Part shown: positions 1 through 9,962 of the stretch, in pieces | Position numbering within the stretch: position 1 is the first letter of the stretch | Layout of the letters: every line of letters starts with the position of its first letter | Made by a program: the position numbers and the translations under genes | NCBI GenBank assembly: GCA_023376005.1 | Contig: CM042156.1 | Coordinates: 47,437,092 to 47,501,091, forward strand | DNA from: Doryteuthis pealeii | Taxonomy: Eukaryota > Mollusca > Cephalopoda > Myopsida > Loliginidae | Length of the DNA: 64,000 nt | Reading direction: 5' to 3' | Notes under the pieces: model-generated | The model's database searches: none | Told to the model about the DNA's origin: nothing | The model's input: the letters and a program-made list of their open reading frames with translations, nothing else

Positions 1-98
1 TGTCGTTAACGGGAACAGTGCTCCTTTCCACTCGGTGTCTCACTATTTATAGTGAGAACCGGTGCATGTTCTCCACTGTAGGAACGGCCGGTACAACA
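1..98 (+). mobile_element. 3' part of a short LTR, cut by the window edge
   Basis: These bases match 17585-17683 almost base for base. That second copy is the 3' half of a 197-bp solo LTR with a 5-bp target-site duplication. This copy also ends in ACAACA, directly followed by a TA microsatellite. The shared part holds a palindrome (CTCACTAT, then TT, then ATAGTGAG) that contains a TATA-like TATTTATAG, the expected place for an LTR promoter. The 5' half lies outside the window, so solo or full-length status cannot be told. Confidence 0.7.
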
Positions 99-115
99 TA
101 TATATATATATATAT

Positions 116-168
<53 letters not shown>
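99..168. repeat. (TA)n-(TG)n microsatellite
   Basis: A compound dinucleotide repeat directly abuts the LTR end. A similar TA/TG block lies at 373-428. The open frames through both blocks are tyrosine-isoleucine and cysteine-valine runs from the repeat and are not genes. Confidence 0.95.
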
Positions 169-170
<2 letters not shown>

Positions 171-397
171 TTTGGGCAGCATTCTTTCATTTATACATGT
201 AGAATTAAACAAAACAGATGTCTCCTGTTTAACGATTTTATTGATGATCTTTTCAAGCTTTCTGGCCAACTTTTTAATGTTTGGATGGAATTCGTGGATT
301 AGTACACAGAAGTTCATATCCCGAGTACTTTCGGCACTTCGAAGTGCCACCATCAGGGGTAATGTGTTCTACATGTATATATATACATATATATATA

Positions 398-428
<31 letters not shown>

Positions 429-566
429 TGATAATACACTTTGCTATATTTATAAGTAAATAGTGTACAATTTCATTGATGGAGTATGTATATCTAAGTT
501 AGGGTAGCGAAGTCATAAAGTCAACAACAGTTCCCCAGCTATAAGATTGCTACCCTAACTTATACA

Positions 567-580
567 CACACAATATATAT

Positions 581-675
<95 letters not shown>
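567..675. repeat. (TA)n-(GA)n compound microsatellite
   Basis: About 55 bases of TA are followed by about 50 bases of GA. The flanks on either side (430-566 and 676-819) show no gene or recognised element. Confidence 0.95.
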
Positions 676-678
<3 letters not shown>

Positions 679-819
679 CAAAAGAAGCCGTGTATTACTT
701 TATGAATGGGGTAGCGCATTCATTTTGTAATCATGTGTTGAATATTTGAATTTGAAATTTATTGTTTTATTTAGAACCCATAGAAACCTACAGTAGTTTC
801 TGATAGGTTTGACAGACAA

Positions 820-960
820 CTTTTGACCCTTGACTGACCTATTCTCATTGGTTGACAGTGTCACATGATGGCAAAATATGTGGGAAAGTTTAGAAGTTTA
901 GTGAGTTGACTTGCAGACCGCCCCAGAGCCTGACACTAAAATGGCGTCCTCTGAATTCTT
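820..960 (+). promoter_or_regulatory. Promoter-like patch with CCAAT, E-box and ATGGCG motifs
   Basis: This is one of the few non-repetitive, less AT-rich patches. It holds TCATTGGTTG (an inverted CCAAT box), GTCACATGAT (an E-box of the CACATG type) and AAAATGGCGTCC, which serves either as a start context or as a YY1-like motif. The ATG there opens only ten codons before TAA. The grouping suggests a decayed or real promoter, but individual motifs are short and could be chance. No TATA box is evident. Confidence 0.25.
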
Positions 961-1014
961 CACCACGCGTTAAAGATTGGGTCTCGGGTAATGAATATGT
1001 AAAAAAACAAAACT

Positions 1015-1146
1015 ATGTTTTCGCGTTCAAGAACAAAATGGACGTGGAGGATTAGATTCAACACCAAAGAATCCGAGATACAGTCCGAAATGATCCGTAT
1101 GAAGAAGACCGGAGAATTTCAGTTGAACCGGAAGGATAGAAAGTAG
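1015..1146 (+). CDS. Small 43-codon open frame, unknown
   Basis: ATG to TAG, rich in Lys, Arg and Glu, non-repetitive and ending just before a (GAT)n run. I recognise no domain. It could be the last exon or 3' coding end of a decayed LINE, since other LINE copies here end close to a GAT/ATG repeat, or a chance frame. It lies about 55 bases downstream of the promoter-like patch. Coding status is doubtful. Confidence 0.15.
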   Translation: MFSRSRTKWTWRIRFNTKESEIQSEMIRMKKTGEFQLNRKDRK

Positions 1147-1209
1147 GCAGAAGACTTAGAAGTTCTATATCTAAGAAGTAGCAAGAGACTATGCAACACG
1201 TGATATTCT

Positions 1210-1211
<2 letters not shown>

Positions 1212-1240
<29 letters not shown>
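1212..1240 (+). repeat. (GAT)n trinucleotide repeat
   Basis: Nine or so GAT units. The same repeat type forms the 3' tail of the LINE copies near 10320 (as CAT on this strand), 46890, 59700 and 60020, so this may mark another LINE 3' end. Confidence 0.8.
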
Positions 1241-1241
1241 C

Positions 1242-1659
1242 GTAGAAATTGATTACTTTCGACGAAAATTGATTAAAATTAAATTGAAAGAAAAAATATT
1301 AATGAAAATATTTATGGGTTAACTACAATGTTTTGTCTAATAATAAAATTCAAGATAATACTGGATGCGACTGAAATATCTCCCACATTTTAAACTACCG
1401 CCTCTCTGATGCAAATGAACTTAGGCAATTGACAATGGTAACTAAATCTAGCTAATGCATTACCATTTGTTTTCGTATACGGTTACTTGAAAAACATGTC
1501 CTTTCTTAATCGAGATCAAAAAAGGGTGCCTAAAGGTAATATGGTCCTAATATTGATACTTAATCACTTGGCCCGAGTTCAAATCACTAAACAGGTATCT
1601 GGACTTTGATTTAGTATTTTACATTTACTCCTTATGTTTAGTTTTAGTTTTTTTTCTGT
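1242..1659. other. AT-rich interval, no gene seen
   Basis: Non-repetitive AT-rich sequence. A B-box-like CCCGAGTTCAAATC near 1572-1585 is probably a small SINE head remnant. No open frame of note. Confidence 0.5.
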
Positions 1660-1882
1660 TAATGGCTTGAGTCGTAGGAAATGGACTCTTCAACCCGAGT
1701 TCAAATCATAGGCGAAGATGTCTACATTTTATATAGCACTAATACCCTTGGGAAAGGTATGCATCCACCTGCTCTCCCTCCAGCTATGGGCAAATAGCCA
1801 GGCAGACTGGACTCTTTAACCTTGGCTAGGCAACCAGTGCACACCGTAGGGTTACTGTTGAAACGATTTTAAGACTGGTGAA
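1660..1882 (+). mobile_element. tRNA-derived SINE, family A
   Basis: It contains the pol III B-box-like CCCGAGTTCAAATC at about 1697, then the family body: CACTAATACCCTTGGGAAAGG, a CCTCCAGCTATGGG motif, the CAGACTGGACTCTTTAACC stretch and GGCAACCAGT. The same body recurs at 12385-12530, 12860-13065, 21062-21330, 38062-38325 and 53512-53748. The 5' A-box region is decayed here. Confidence 0.75.
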
Positions 1883-2442
1883 TCTATATTCGCCCCACAG
1901 AGCTCATTTCATATCATATCATGTTATTTCAAGCTCATTTCATGTTATTTCAAGCTTATTTCATGTTACGTCGAAATGATGATGTTCTGTATAGAAAATC
2001 AATACTGCTATGGGTTTAAGATTTCAAAACCAAAGGTTAACTAATTAAAAGAAAGCCACCTGAAAGACTCGCACTCGAACTCCAGAAAATGTTCAGACTG
2101 CGAGTCTGTTATTCAATCTCATACATTTTTTAATATCGGTTTTTTCAACCTTTAAATATACGTCCGATCCAAGCCAGAACCGCAACTAATAATATTTTGT
2201 AAAAAAAAAAAAAAAATATTTGCTAGATAGATCTACTATTGCACCTTGCCCAGGTTTATTTATTGCACACAGTGACTGTTTAAAATGTGGGAGGTACATC
2301 TGCCATATTCTGTATTACTACTATTTAACGTTGTAGAATGTCGGTCTGAGTATTTGCAATGAAGAGCAGCTAAAATGAAAATAAAAATCAAGAAGACAGA
2401 AAATATGAGACAAAAATTAATAATGTTCCCTTGACTTTCTGC

Positions 2443-2446
<4 letters not shown>
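1883..2446. other. AT-rich interval, no gene seen
   Basis: Includes a repeated phrase TTCATGTTATTTCAAGCT (1930-1970) and a poly(A) run at 2203-2217. The motif CACTCGAACTCCAG near 2071 resembles a reversed tRNA B-box and may be a SINE head remnant. Nothing coding. Confidence 0.5.
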
Positions 2447-2490
<44 letters not shown>

Positions 2491-2603
2491 ATTTGGCAAA
2501 AAGTTTCAACTGATAAAAATTGGCGCGCCAAGTGATATACTCGTAAGGTGATATACAGACACACATTCATATATATATATATTTATATATATATATATAT
2601 ATA

Positions 2604-2646
<43 letters not shown>

Positions 2647-2779
2647 TATTATATATATATATTATATTATATATTAACCTACGTAGTTAACTGCAGTTAC
2701 AAATTCAGTTCTCAACGTACATATTGAGTACTCTTTCAATATTTGCTGTTATTGTGACATTCGGTTTATATATATATAC

Positions 2780-2818
<39 letters not shown>

Positions 2819-2964
2819 AGAAACTGACAGTTATCAAGCACCGTTATGTTTATATCTTCGAGACCTTAACTTAGGTTACTTACACAATCGATGATATTGA
2901 GCACTCTTTACATATCAATATTCCACAGTTTATCACCAATATTGTATATATATAAAATATATAT

Positions 2965-3041
<77 letters not shown>
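2447..3041. repeat. Cluster of TA, CA and TG microsatellites
   Basis: TA tracts at 2447-2487, 2569-2625, 2767-2816 and 2945-3002, with CA at 2621-2645 and TG at 3003-3041, separated by short unique pieces. The pieces between show no gene. Confidence 0.95.
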
Positions 3042-3165
3042 TACGATGTGACGCAAGGTTACTTTCTTGAGCGGTCAGTTTCTAAAGTTTAAAAGGTTTG
3101 AATCGGTTAACCAAGGTTAAAGAATTCAGTCCGCCCTACTGTTTATCCACTTTTTAGTAGCCTGA
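3042..3165 (-). mobile_element. SINE family A, 3' fragment
   Basis: Reads on the plus strand as the reversed family A tail: GATGTGACGCAAGGTTACTT, TTAACCAAGGTTAAAGAATT and CAGTCCGCCCTACTGTTTA. The tRNA-like head is missing. The element touches a TG microsatellite on its left. Confidence 0.6.
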
Positions 3166-3218
3166 AAAACCGTTCGGGGGAAACCTAGGTAGATAGTGTC
3201 TGTATCATGTAGGTCCAG

Positions 3219-3300
3219 ATATATATATATATATATGCTTACACGTACACACCACACATATGTACACACGTGTATCTACACACACACGCACACACGCGCG

Positions 3301-3339
<39 letters not shown>

Positions 3340-3475
3340 CGATGAAATTGTTGTTTTTTACATATACATATATATATATATATATATATGAATAGAGAAA
3401 TAGACGGACCTATATAGATAGAGACACACATACACACACACACACACGCACATACACACATACACTCACAGGTTG
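3219..3475. repeat. TA, CA and CG-containing microsatellite block
   Basis: Alternating TA, CA and a short CGCG run at 3294-3306, broken by unique spacers. Open frames crossing it are repeat translations. After it (3476-3689) lies unique AT-rich sequence without features. Confidence 0.9.
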
Positions 3476-3689
3476 GATCCATTAGTAAAATGTAGATGGA
3501 TTTTGATTAGATTTTCACTGTGTATTATTAGATTTATTCATCACTGAATGAATTAAGTGCTTTCACAAGTAGAGCAGTCGCTTTAAAAAATAAAATATCA
3601 TTGCGTGAAATAAATACAAGAGGATTCTGAAAAGTTCTTTGTCTAACCAAGAATGAACTAACTTAAAGCCATGGAAATGTAAGTGCCAT

Positions 3690-4170
3690 TCCACATATTC
3701 TTAGTCCTGGCAGGTGGGGCTTTAGAATTTACCGACTGCTCCTCTGCAGAGGTGTAACCCCCCCCCCAATGGGACCACCGGTTGGCCATGAGTGGCCACC
3801 CGTGATGGTTAAGGACGGGTTCCTGGTGGATGAGCAGTCCATGACATGCAACACTTCACTTAGACCCTTACTTAGGCTAGACGGGCGGTTGGAAAGCCCC
3901 CCTCCGATCAATCGGCTGGTTACGTCAAGCCCTAGCACCTATATGATTGCCCCAATCCTTTTTATCATATATGTGCAAGAAGGCAGTTGCTGAGGGTCTT
4001 TATGTCCTGGGAATGACGTTAAATTCTATCTGATGGTGAGGTTCCACTTCTGGAGGTCTGGGGGAATGTGGAGCACCTCTTCATCAGCATTGCTGCCTGA
4101 TCCACTCTGACCTGGAATGATAGTAACTGTAAGGGTCCCATCGATGGGTTAAATAGAAAAACATGACTTT
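3690..4170 (+). mobile_element. SINE family B, long copy
   Basis: Shares with 49180-49560 the phrases CAGTCCATGACATGCAACAC, GATCAATCGGCTGGTTACGT and ACCTATATGATTG, then GGAATGACGTTAAATTCTAT. It ends in CCCATCGATGGGTTAAATAG followed by A-rich sequence. The same tail, with a tRNA-Lys-like head, is seen at 61316-61540. A poly(C) run lies at 3757-3766. A 74-codon frame and its antisense are shadows of the element. Confidence 0.75.
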
Positions 4171-4325
4171 ATAGAAATAATTGGGTATCCATTAAGAATT
4201 AATTTATTTCAAAACTTTGTCGGCATTAAATGACCCATCGAGGTTGATATGCCGTAAAACTAACCAAACCAAACCACATATTCTAGCGTGAAAGGTGGTG
4301 AGACAAAATATAACTTGCTGCCGAA

Positions 4326-4367
<42 letters not shown>

Positions 4368-4368
4368 A
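4326..4368. repeat. (TA)n-(TG)n microsatellite
   Basis: Compound dinucleotide repeat. The flank 4171-4325 is unique. The right flank 4380-4445 reads on the minus strand as a SINE head with a B-box-like GAGTTCGATTCTC. Confidence 0.9.
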
Positions 4369-4394
4369 TTTATTTACACACAATGGCACAATGC

Positions 4395-4445
4395 CAGAAG
4401 TATGGTACGCTCGATGAGAATCGAACTCACTAACAATGGTCTGCA
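4395..4445 (-). mobile_element. tRNA-derived SINE head fragment (family C type)
   Basis: On the minus strand GTGAGTTCGATTCTCATCGA fits a pol III B box. The family C copies at 11225-11400 and 21920-22960 show the same arrangement. Only the head region is recognised. Confidence 0.4.
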
Positions 4446-5017
4446 AACACACTTAGAACATCCTTTTATCAACTTTCGCTAAAATTCCCACTAAAGACGA
4501 TGGGTTAATAAAACTTCGTGAAACTGGAAGTGTACACCACGAATGGTTGTTTCTCTACTAAAAATAACAGAAAACTTCTCTCAAAGATTATCTCTTGCTT
4601 ACATCAAAAGAAATATCGAATATTTTTCCTCAAAGATTTTTTTTTATTAAGCAATTAGTATCAAATATTCTGGGTATAAGAATTTCAGATTAGCCAATTC
4701 CCGGGCGGTGAAGTTCTTTCCAGGATTCGTTTCTTAAGAAGGAAAATTTAATTTAAACTTATTCCCCGGGCTTCAGATAAATAACAAGTAGTAATGCGAT
4801 TTCTTTTTCTTGGATTCTCTCATCCCTACTGGATTCGGGTGTCTGAAAAAAAAATCTTTTTGGCAAATAAAGAAAAGAAATATAGATAAATAAATAAATA
4901 AGGCGAGGTTTGTATTTATTCATCTGTAACTTAGTTTGCCACGCGTGTACGCACAGTCACATACACACGTATGCAGACATAAACACTTATACAGAGATAC
5001 AGATACACGCTTATGAG
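4446..5017. other. AT-rich interval, no gene seen
   Basis: Unique sequence. A short pair of GGATTC-containing phrases at 4723-4830 and an (AAAT)n run at 4884-4900 are the only structure I see. Confidence 0.5.
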
Positions 5018-5890
5018 TGCAAATATACACGGTGCTTCATAAAGAATGTTACAATATCAATCGTGTGTACCCAAATACAACATTATTTAGCAGTTGAAAT
5101 GAATGCATTATGCGCTATCCGCATTCGAGCATCCATTCCATAGATAGATACAGACTTATGCACATATTCATGGGGCTTCAAAAAGAATGATATAATATAA
5201 ATTGTATGGTAATAATGTACCCAGGAATAGTTTTATTTAGCTGTTGAAATGAATGCATTATGCATTATCCGCATTCGAGCATCCATTCCATAGATACAGA
5301 CATGCACATATTCATGGGGCTTCAGAAAGAATGTTATAATATCAATTGTATGGTAATAATGTACCCAGGAATAGTTTTATTTAGCTGTTGAAATGAATGC
5401 ATTATGCACTATTCGCATTCGAGCATCCATTCCATAGATACAGACTTATGCACATATTCATGGGGCTTCAGAAAGAATGATAAAATATCAATTGTATGGC
5501 AATAATGTACCCAGGAATAGTTTTATTTAGCTGTTGAAATGAATGCATTGCACTATTCGCATTCGAGCATCCATTCCATAGATACAGACTTATGCACATA
5601 TTCATGGGGCTTCAGAAAGAATGATAAATATCAATTGTATGGCAATAATGTACCCAGGAATAGTTTTTATTTAGCTGTTGAAATGAATGCATTATGCGCT
5701 ATCCGCAATAGAGCATCCATTCCATAGTTATAGACATATACGCCTGTGAATGCAGATGTACACGGTTCTTCATAAAGAATGCTACAATATTAATCGCATG
5801 GCAGCACTGTAGTCAGAGACAATATTATTTAGCTGTTGGAATTAATGCACTATACACTATCCTCATTCGAGCATACATTCATTTATGCTA
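5018..5890 (+). repeat. Satellite of about 145-bp units, six copies
   Basis: The phrase GAGCATCCATTCCATAG recurs near 5128, 5279, 5425, 5570 and 5715, with a decayed sixth copy near 5860, so the period is about 145 bases. Each unit also has a CTTCA(G/T)AAAGAATG phrase, CCCAGGAATAG and TTTAGCTGTTGAAATGAATG. The outer units are more divergent than the inner ones, as expected for an array homogenised from its centre. Open frames of 62-77 codons cross units but are broken by unit-specific indels. Confidence 0.9.
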
Positions 5891-5959
5891 TGTCCGAAGT
5901 TTAATGTGACAATTCCACAGTCTACGCTTTTCGATGATGGTTGATGAATCTCGTCAAAC

Positions 5960-6578
5960 TGATCGTTTACTGGATTCAAAGAGTTCAATTTGGTCATTTT
6001 TGTTGACTGCCGAAGTTCTCGAATAGTTGTCCTTGTATTGGCATTTCAGTCTCGGAAGACTATAATAAAGTGTTGTGCCCCTGAAGTTACAGCGCCACCT
6101 GTGACTGTGAATTCCTATGTTTGAAAAACATTCTCGACCGCAGATGTCGCATTTGAAGGCTGTCCCTGAAGATGTTGATGTACCGGTGCTTTGTTGCCGC
6201 TGCTTTCTTCTGGACCTCTTAGCTTCATGGTATTGTGCCAGGGTGATTTCTGACATGAGCAATCCTCTACTGAGAGTCTGCCGCCACCGAGGGCGGTCCT
6301 GAGACAAATTTTCCTAGATGGAAGGGGCAATGCCAAAACATCTGAGATCCTTCTTGCAGACATCCTTGAATTGAAAGCTGGGGGCGACCAATCTGTCTCT
6401 TACCAGACGAAAGCTCTTCATAGAGGATGTCTTTCGGGATTCGTCCATCAACCATCCGACGTACATGACCCAGCCATCGGAGTCGATGTTGTCTCTGTAG
6501 AAACCACAAACTGGAGAGAACCGTTGTGTTAGTGATCCTGTCCTCCTGTCCCTCCAGGTGATGCCCAGGATCTAACAT
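5960..6578 (-). mobile_element. LINE (non-LTR retrotransposon) C-terminal fragment, frameshifted
   Basis: Read on the minus strand, the first frame gives QEDRITNTTVLS, RLRWLGHVRRM and DGRIPKDILYEEL, followed by GRPQL. This is the familiar region downstream of the reverse transcriptase in many animal LINEs. A frameshift near 6370 moves the continuation to another frame, with DRPRWRQTLSRG, EAKRSRRK and a zinc finger CDICGREC with H and C ligands about 12 residues on (near 6105-6170). The reverse transcriptase itself is absent, so this is a 5'-truncated dead copy. Clade assignment is not possible from this part. Confidence 0.8.
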
Positions 6579-6644
6579 TTACCTAATAAGTTTATTAGCT
6601 ATCTTTGCCGACTGGGCTGTCTACAACTACTGTTTTCTGCTCGA

Positions 6645-6746
6645 GCAGGATGTGACATATGATCAATTTTTAAGCGGAGTTTAACAGGTTTTAATTCCAT
6701 ATTTTCCTTCTTATAGACCAGTTGTCGTACGTAGGTTAACTGTTTG
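6645..6746 (-). mobile_element. SINE family A, 3' fragment
   Basis: Contains the reversed family phrase TTTTTAAGCGGAGTTTAACA, then CCTTCTTATAGACCAGTTG and GTAGGTTAACTG. 6747-7009 beyond it is unique AT-rich sequence. Confidence 0.55.
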
Positions 6747-7009
6747 TCTACTTTAAACGTGTCGCTTGTTTACTCTGAAAAATCACTACGTGAACACTCC
6801 TGGCATTTTTTGTTTTGTCTGTGAACTAACCCTAACAGTGGTATTCAATCCTTTTGCAATAGGGAACCATACAGGTAAAAAAAATACCAAGAAAATTTGT
6901 TACATCCGTGGGGAAAATTTGATAATTAAAAGCAAAGTGTTAGCCTAATCTGCTATACTATTAATTAATAAATAATAAAACATTGTTTCCTATATGTTAT
7001 ATATATTTA

Positions 7010-7240
7010 TTGGCATTGCCGTCTCGGAAGACTATATAGTTCTTGTGCCCCTGAAGTTACAGCGCCTCTTGTGGCTGTGAAGTCCGATGTTCTAAAAACA
7101 TACTCGACCACAGATGTCGCATGTGAAGGCTGTCCCTGAAGATGTTGATGTGCCGGTGCTTTGTTGCCGTCGCTTTCTTCTGGACCTCTTAGCTTCATGG
7201 CATTGCACCAGGGTGACTTCAGACATGAACAGTCCGCTAT
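7010..7240 (-). mobile_element. Second copy of the LINE zinc-finger tail
   Basis: Minus-strand MSEVTLVQCHEAKRSRRK and CDICGRVC match the downstream part of 5960-6578, with a frameshift after the second cysteine. It starts abruptly near 7240. The two tails have the same orientation, about 430 bases apart. Confidence 0.75.
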
Positions 7241-7584
7241 ATATATAATTTAATATACCAAACTTGTTGGTAAATCCTCGCGGTGAGAAAAAATACAGCA
7301 AATAGTTTGATTGTAAAAATATACTACCAAACATTAACCGGGAAGAAAAATGTTTTTATAAAAAAGAAAAGACCAAGATAATAGTGCCAACAAAAAATAA
7401 TCTATTAGTACAATATTTTGGCTAAAAGAAAAAACAATTTATATGCATATATATATATATATATAAGATATATATATTCATACAAACCCGCCAGGAGACT
7501 AAAGCTAATAAGTAAAAAGTTCTCAATACCTAAGTAGAACAAATAATAAAGATAAATCTAATGAGTCAGACAAACCTACTAAAA

Positions 7585-7605
7585 GTTTCGCTTAATGCTC
7601 TTCAG
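7585..7605 (-). ncRNA. Hammerhead-like core, family 1, left arm
   Basis: Minus strand: CUGAAGA at 7605-7599, a two-base-pair stem (GC with GC) closing the loop AUUAA, and GAAAC at 7589-7585. Spacing agrees exactly with the hammerhead core CUGANGA, stem II, GAAA. Stem II is very short; the stem III candidate CUU with AGG is weak. Activity is uncertain. Confidence 0.4.
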
Positions 7606-7638
7606 GACTAAGATCTGACTCAGAGTCAGATCTTAGCC

Positions 7639-7658
7639 CTGAAGAACATTAAGCGAAA
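7639..7658 (+). ncRNA. Hammerhead-like core, family 1, right arm
   Basis: Plus strand: CUGAAGA 7639-7645, ACAUUAAGC, GAAA 7655-7658. The first stem II base is A here instead of G, so the two-base stem is weakened compared with the left arm. Likely an inactive copy. Confidence 0.3.
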
Positions 7659-7692
7659 CTTTTAGTAGGTTCGTCTGACTCATTAGATTTAT

Positions 7693-7694
<2 letters not shown>

Positions 7695-7732
<38 letters not shown>

Positions 7733-7762
7733 GTGTCTGTGTGTGTCTGTGTGTGTGTGCAT
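7695..7762. repeat. (TA)n and (TGTG)n microsatellite
   Basis: TA tract 7695-7730 then imperfect TG. The interval 7763-8140 beyond it is AT-rich with no gene recognised; the 107-codon frame there is half repeat and low complexity. Confidence 0.9.
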
Positions 7763-8142
7763 GCTTGTTTGTCAGGGTGTGTTTATTTTTGATATTCACG
7801 CAATAACATTTAGAAATCAATGTTTTTTTTTCATTTTATTTCTCTATCCTACAAAAGTGGAAGTAAAATTGGATATATACAAGACTGGCTTAGAGGTATT
7901 TAGCTCAAGTGAGTTTGGCTCAGGCGTAGCTGTACAAGGAGGTAAAATACTATTCCTGGCAAAAATTATGAAATTAGCATATGTTCATCTTGTTTTTTTC
8001 TTCTTTTTCTTTTTTATAGCAGTAAACAAACTAGTAACAGATATGACCCAAAACATTTTTATTTAATCGCTGAACATTCTAGTGTCTTCATAAATATTCC
8101 TTAAACTAGATTAAATTATTGAAATTAATGGTAATTTTTCTC

Positions 8143-8145
8143 TAT

Positions 8146-8180
<35 letters not shown>

Positions 8181-8193
8181 TATATAGAGAGAG

Positions 8194-8224
<31 letters not shown>

Positions 8225-8300
8225 GGGGGGAGAGAGTGGGAGGAGAGAGAGAGAGGGAGAGAGAGGGGAGAGAGAGAAAAGGATGTACATATATATCTAC
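8143..8300. repeat. TA and GA microsatellite block
   Basis: (TA)n at 8143-8185, then GA-rich sequence to about 8280. To its right, the phrase AGGAATAGTTTGTGGGTAAA (8315-8334) recurs beside another TA tract at 12608, see findings. Confidence 0.9.
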
Positions 8301-8398
8301 ATACATATATATATAGGAATAGTTTGTGGGTAAATATTAGAAGCGAAAGAAACACACATGCACATATATCTCTATATATCTATATCTGTCTATCTATC

Positions 8399-8409
8399 TT
8401 ATATTATAT

Positions 8410-8469
<60 letters not shown>
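8399..8469. repeat. (TA)n microsatellite
   Basis: About 70 bases of near-pure TA. 8470-8760 beyond it is unique; no coding signature. Confidence 0.95.
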
Positions 8470-8471
<2 letters not shown>

Positions 8472-8786
8472 CAGACGTCTTCCGTTTGCTTTTGAATCCG
8501 TTTTCATGAGATGTTTCCTTCCAAGATCTAACAGTTTTGCATGAAATGTTAAAAGAAGCGAAAACTGCTCCAATGTCTTTTTCTGCATTTTGCTTCGATT
8601 GGTCTTTGCCATAAAATCCTAACTCGACGTCAACTTCACTTTTTCGGTTTACCCAACAGACGTCGTCTACTACGATTAGACACAAAGGGGTTAACCATCA
8701 AAGAAGAATAAAAGTCAGAATGACCATCTTATAAAGATCACAGACAATATCAACAAATATTACACATAGAAGGAGATACAGTGAGA

Positions 8787-8788
<2 letters not shown>

Positions 8789-8857
<69 letters not shown>
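8789..8857. repeat. (GA)n microsatellite
   Basis: About 68 bases of perfect GA, preceded by GTGAGAGTGTGA. 8858-9258 is unique AT-rich sequence without a recognised feature. Confidence 0.95.
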
Positions 8858-8859
<2 letters not shown>

Positions 8860-9258
8860 CTATGGTGGGAGATTTATTTGAAAATCACATTTCCATAATT
8901 TCGACTTCAAACGTAAACAGCAAAAGTCAGATAGATTAAAGCAGAATGATATAGGTAAGAAGAAATAAATTATTCGACATAGATATCAGTCCGACAAACA
9001 GACCCATAGAATATAAGAAAATAGGCATGAATATGCATTCCCACGTTATACCTAAAACTTTTATACAGATATATTGACTGATATCTTTCTCTATTATCAA
9101 ATTTCTAAATGGTAACAATAAATGCTAGTCACGTGTTTTCATAATTTTAAATGAAAAAGTAACGTCGCCATAGTACGATTCAACTTAGTCAATAATTTGA
9201 CCCCCTGATAATGAAACTGGCTACAAATCATACGAGACATTTTATACTTTTGACTCAC

Positions 9259-9782
9259 AACTTTTGCTGTTTCTCTGAATGTTTGAGATGAGACTTGATG
9301 ATTAGTATTATCTGCGTTATTCGGATTATTGTCCCATCTTCATTGTTATTTGTACAACGTTTCGGCCGATATGCCCTCCGACCTTCTTCAGGTATTTCTT
9401 GTCGTACTCGGAACCTTCTCGGACTCGGAAACCTTCTCGGACTCGGGAACCTTTTCGAACTCGGGAACTTTCTTGTCGTAATCGGGAGCCATCACGGAAC
9501 TTTGAACTTAACCCTTTATTTAGTCCACGGGGGTATCCTGTTCTCATTCCGCTAACCATAGCTGGGGTAGGAGTTGTGTTAATTATTTATCTAACTGCCT
9601 CCACTCAGGATTGAACTCGGGATCCAGAGATAACTGTCACTTAGTACTGTCTTAACCTAACTACCTTATACACTAGGCCATGTGTCCAAGGCCGGAGGGC
9701 ATATCGGCCGAAACGTTGTACAAATAACAATGAAGATGGGGACAATAGTCCGAATAACGCAGATAATACTAACTTTTGCTGT
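9259..9782 (-). mobile_element. Hammerhead-bearing SINE-like retroposon with inverted 5' end and 12-bp target-site duplication
   Basis: The bases AACTTTTGCTGT flank it at 9259-9270 and 9771-9782. Read on the minus strand from 9770: first an inverted copy of its own tail (about 80 bases), then a tRNA-like head (9590-9690, with B-box-like CGAGTTCAATCC), then a body with repeated CCCGAG phrases, then CUGAAGA, a hairpin and GAAAC, and a tail ending at 9271. A second member with the same architecture and its own duplication is at 52481-52828; a partial one at 10906-11100. Confidence 0.75.
9359..9391 (-). ncRNA. Hammerhead-like core, family 2
   Basis: Minus strand: CUGAAGA 9391-9385, one extra A, stem II GGUCG pairing CGGCC, then GAAAC at 9363-9359. 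The copy at 52693 has GGCCG instead, so C to U keeps a pair (G-U). Stem III would be CGUUGU with ACAAUG downstream. The base after that stem is not the expected U, so self-cleavage is doubtful. Confidence 0.4.
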
Positions 9783-9962
9783 ATAAAACAAATTTACTTC
9801 CTGGTTAAATCAAACTTAACAGATCTAAATTCCACCATCGTATGTCCCCCCCACACACACACCACTGAAAGAAAAAAATTCAGGGAACTAACTGAATTTA
9901 ATGAAATTTTCAGTGTTGATATATTAATGAATAAAAGATATATGCACCAGTTATTCTATTTT

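Larger units (their letters stand above)
7547..7697. repeat. Near-perfect inverted repeat with two hammerhead-like cores
   Basis: The left arm 7547-7622 and right arm 7623-7697 are reverse complements with only a few mismatches; the centre is GATCTGACTCAGAGTCAGATC. Each arm carries CTGAAGA, a short GC-AUUAA-GC hairpin (right arm AC...GC) and GAAAC, reading outward. The right arm runs straight into a TA microsatellite. A decayed single arm of the same family is at 29020-29080. Such palindromes are also known to arise by DNA repair, but the recurrence of the core argues for an element. Confidence 0.8.

Noticed and set aside
3729..3993. Overlapping 69- and 74-codon frames
   Set aside because: Both lie inside a SINE family B copy, and the related copy at 49180 has them broken.
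5018..5890. Possible CRISPR array
   Set aside because: Units of about 145 bases are similar over their whole length, with no short repeat and unique spacers, and the DNA is eukaryotic. It is a satellite.
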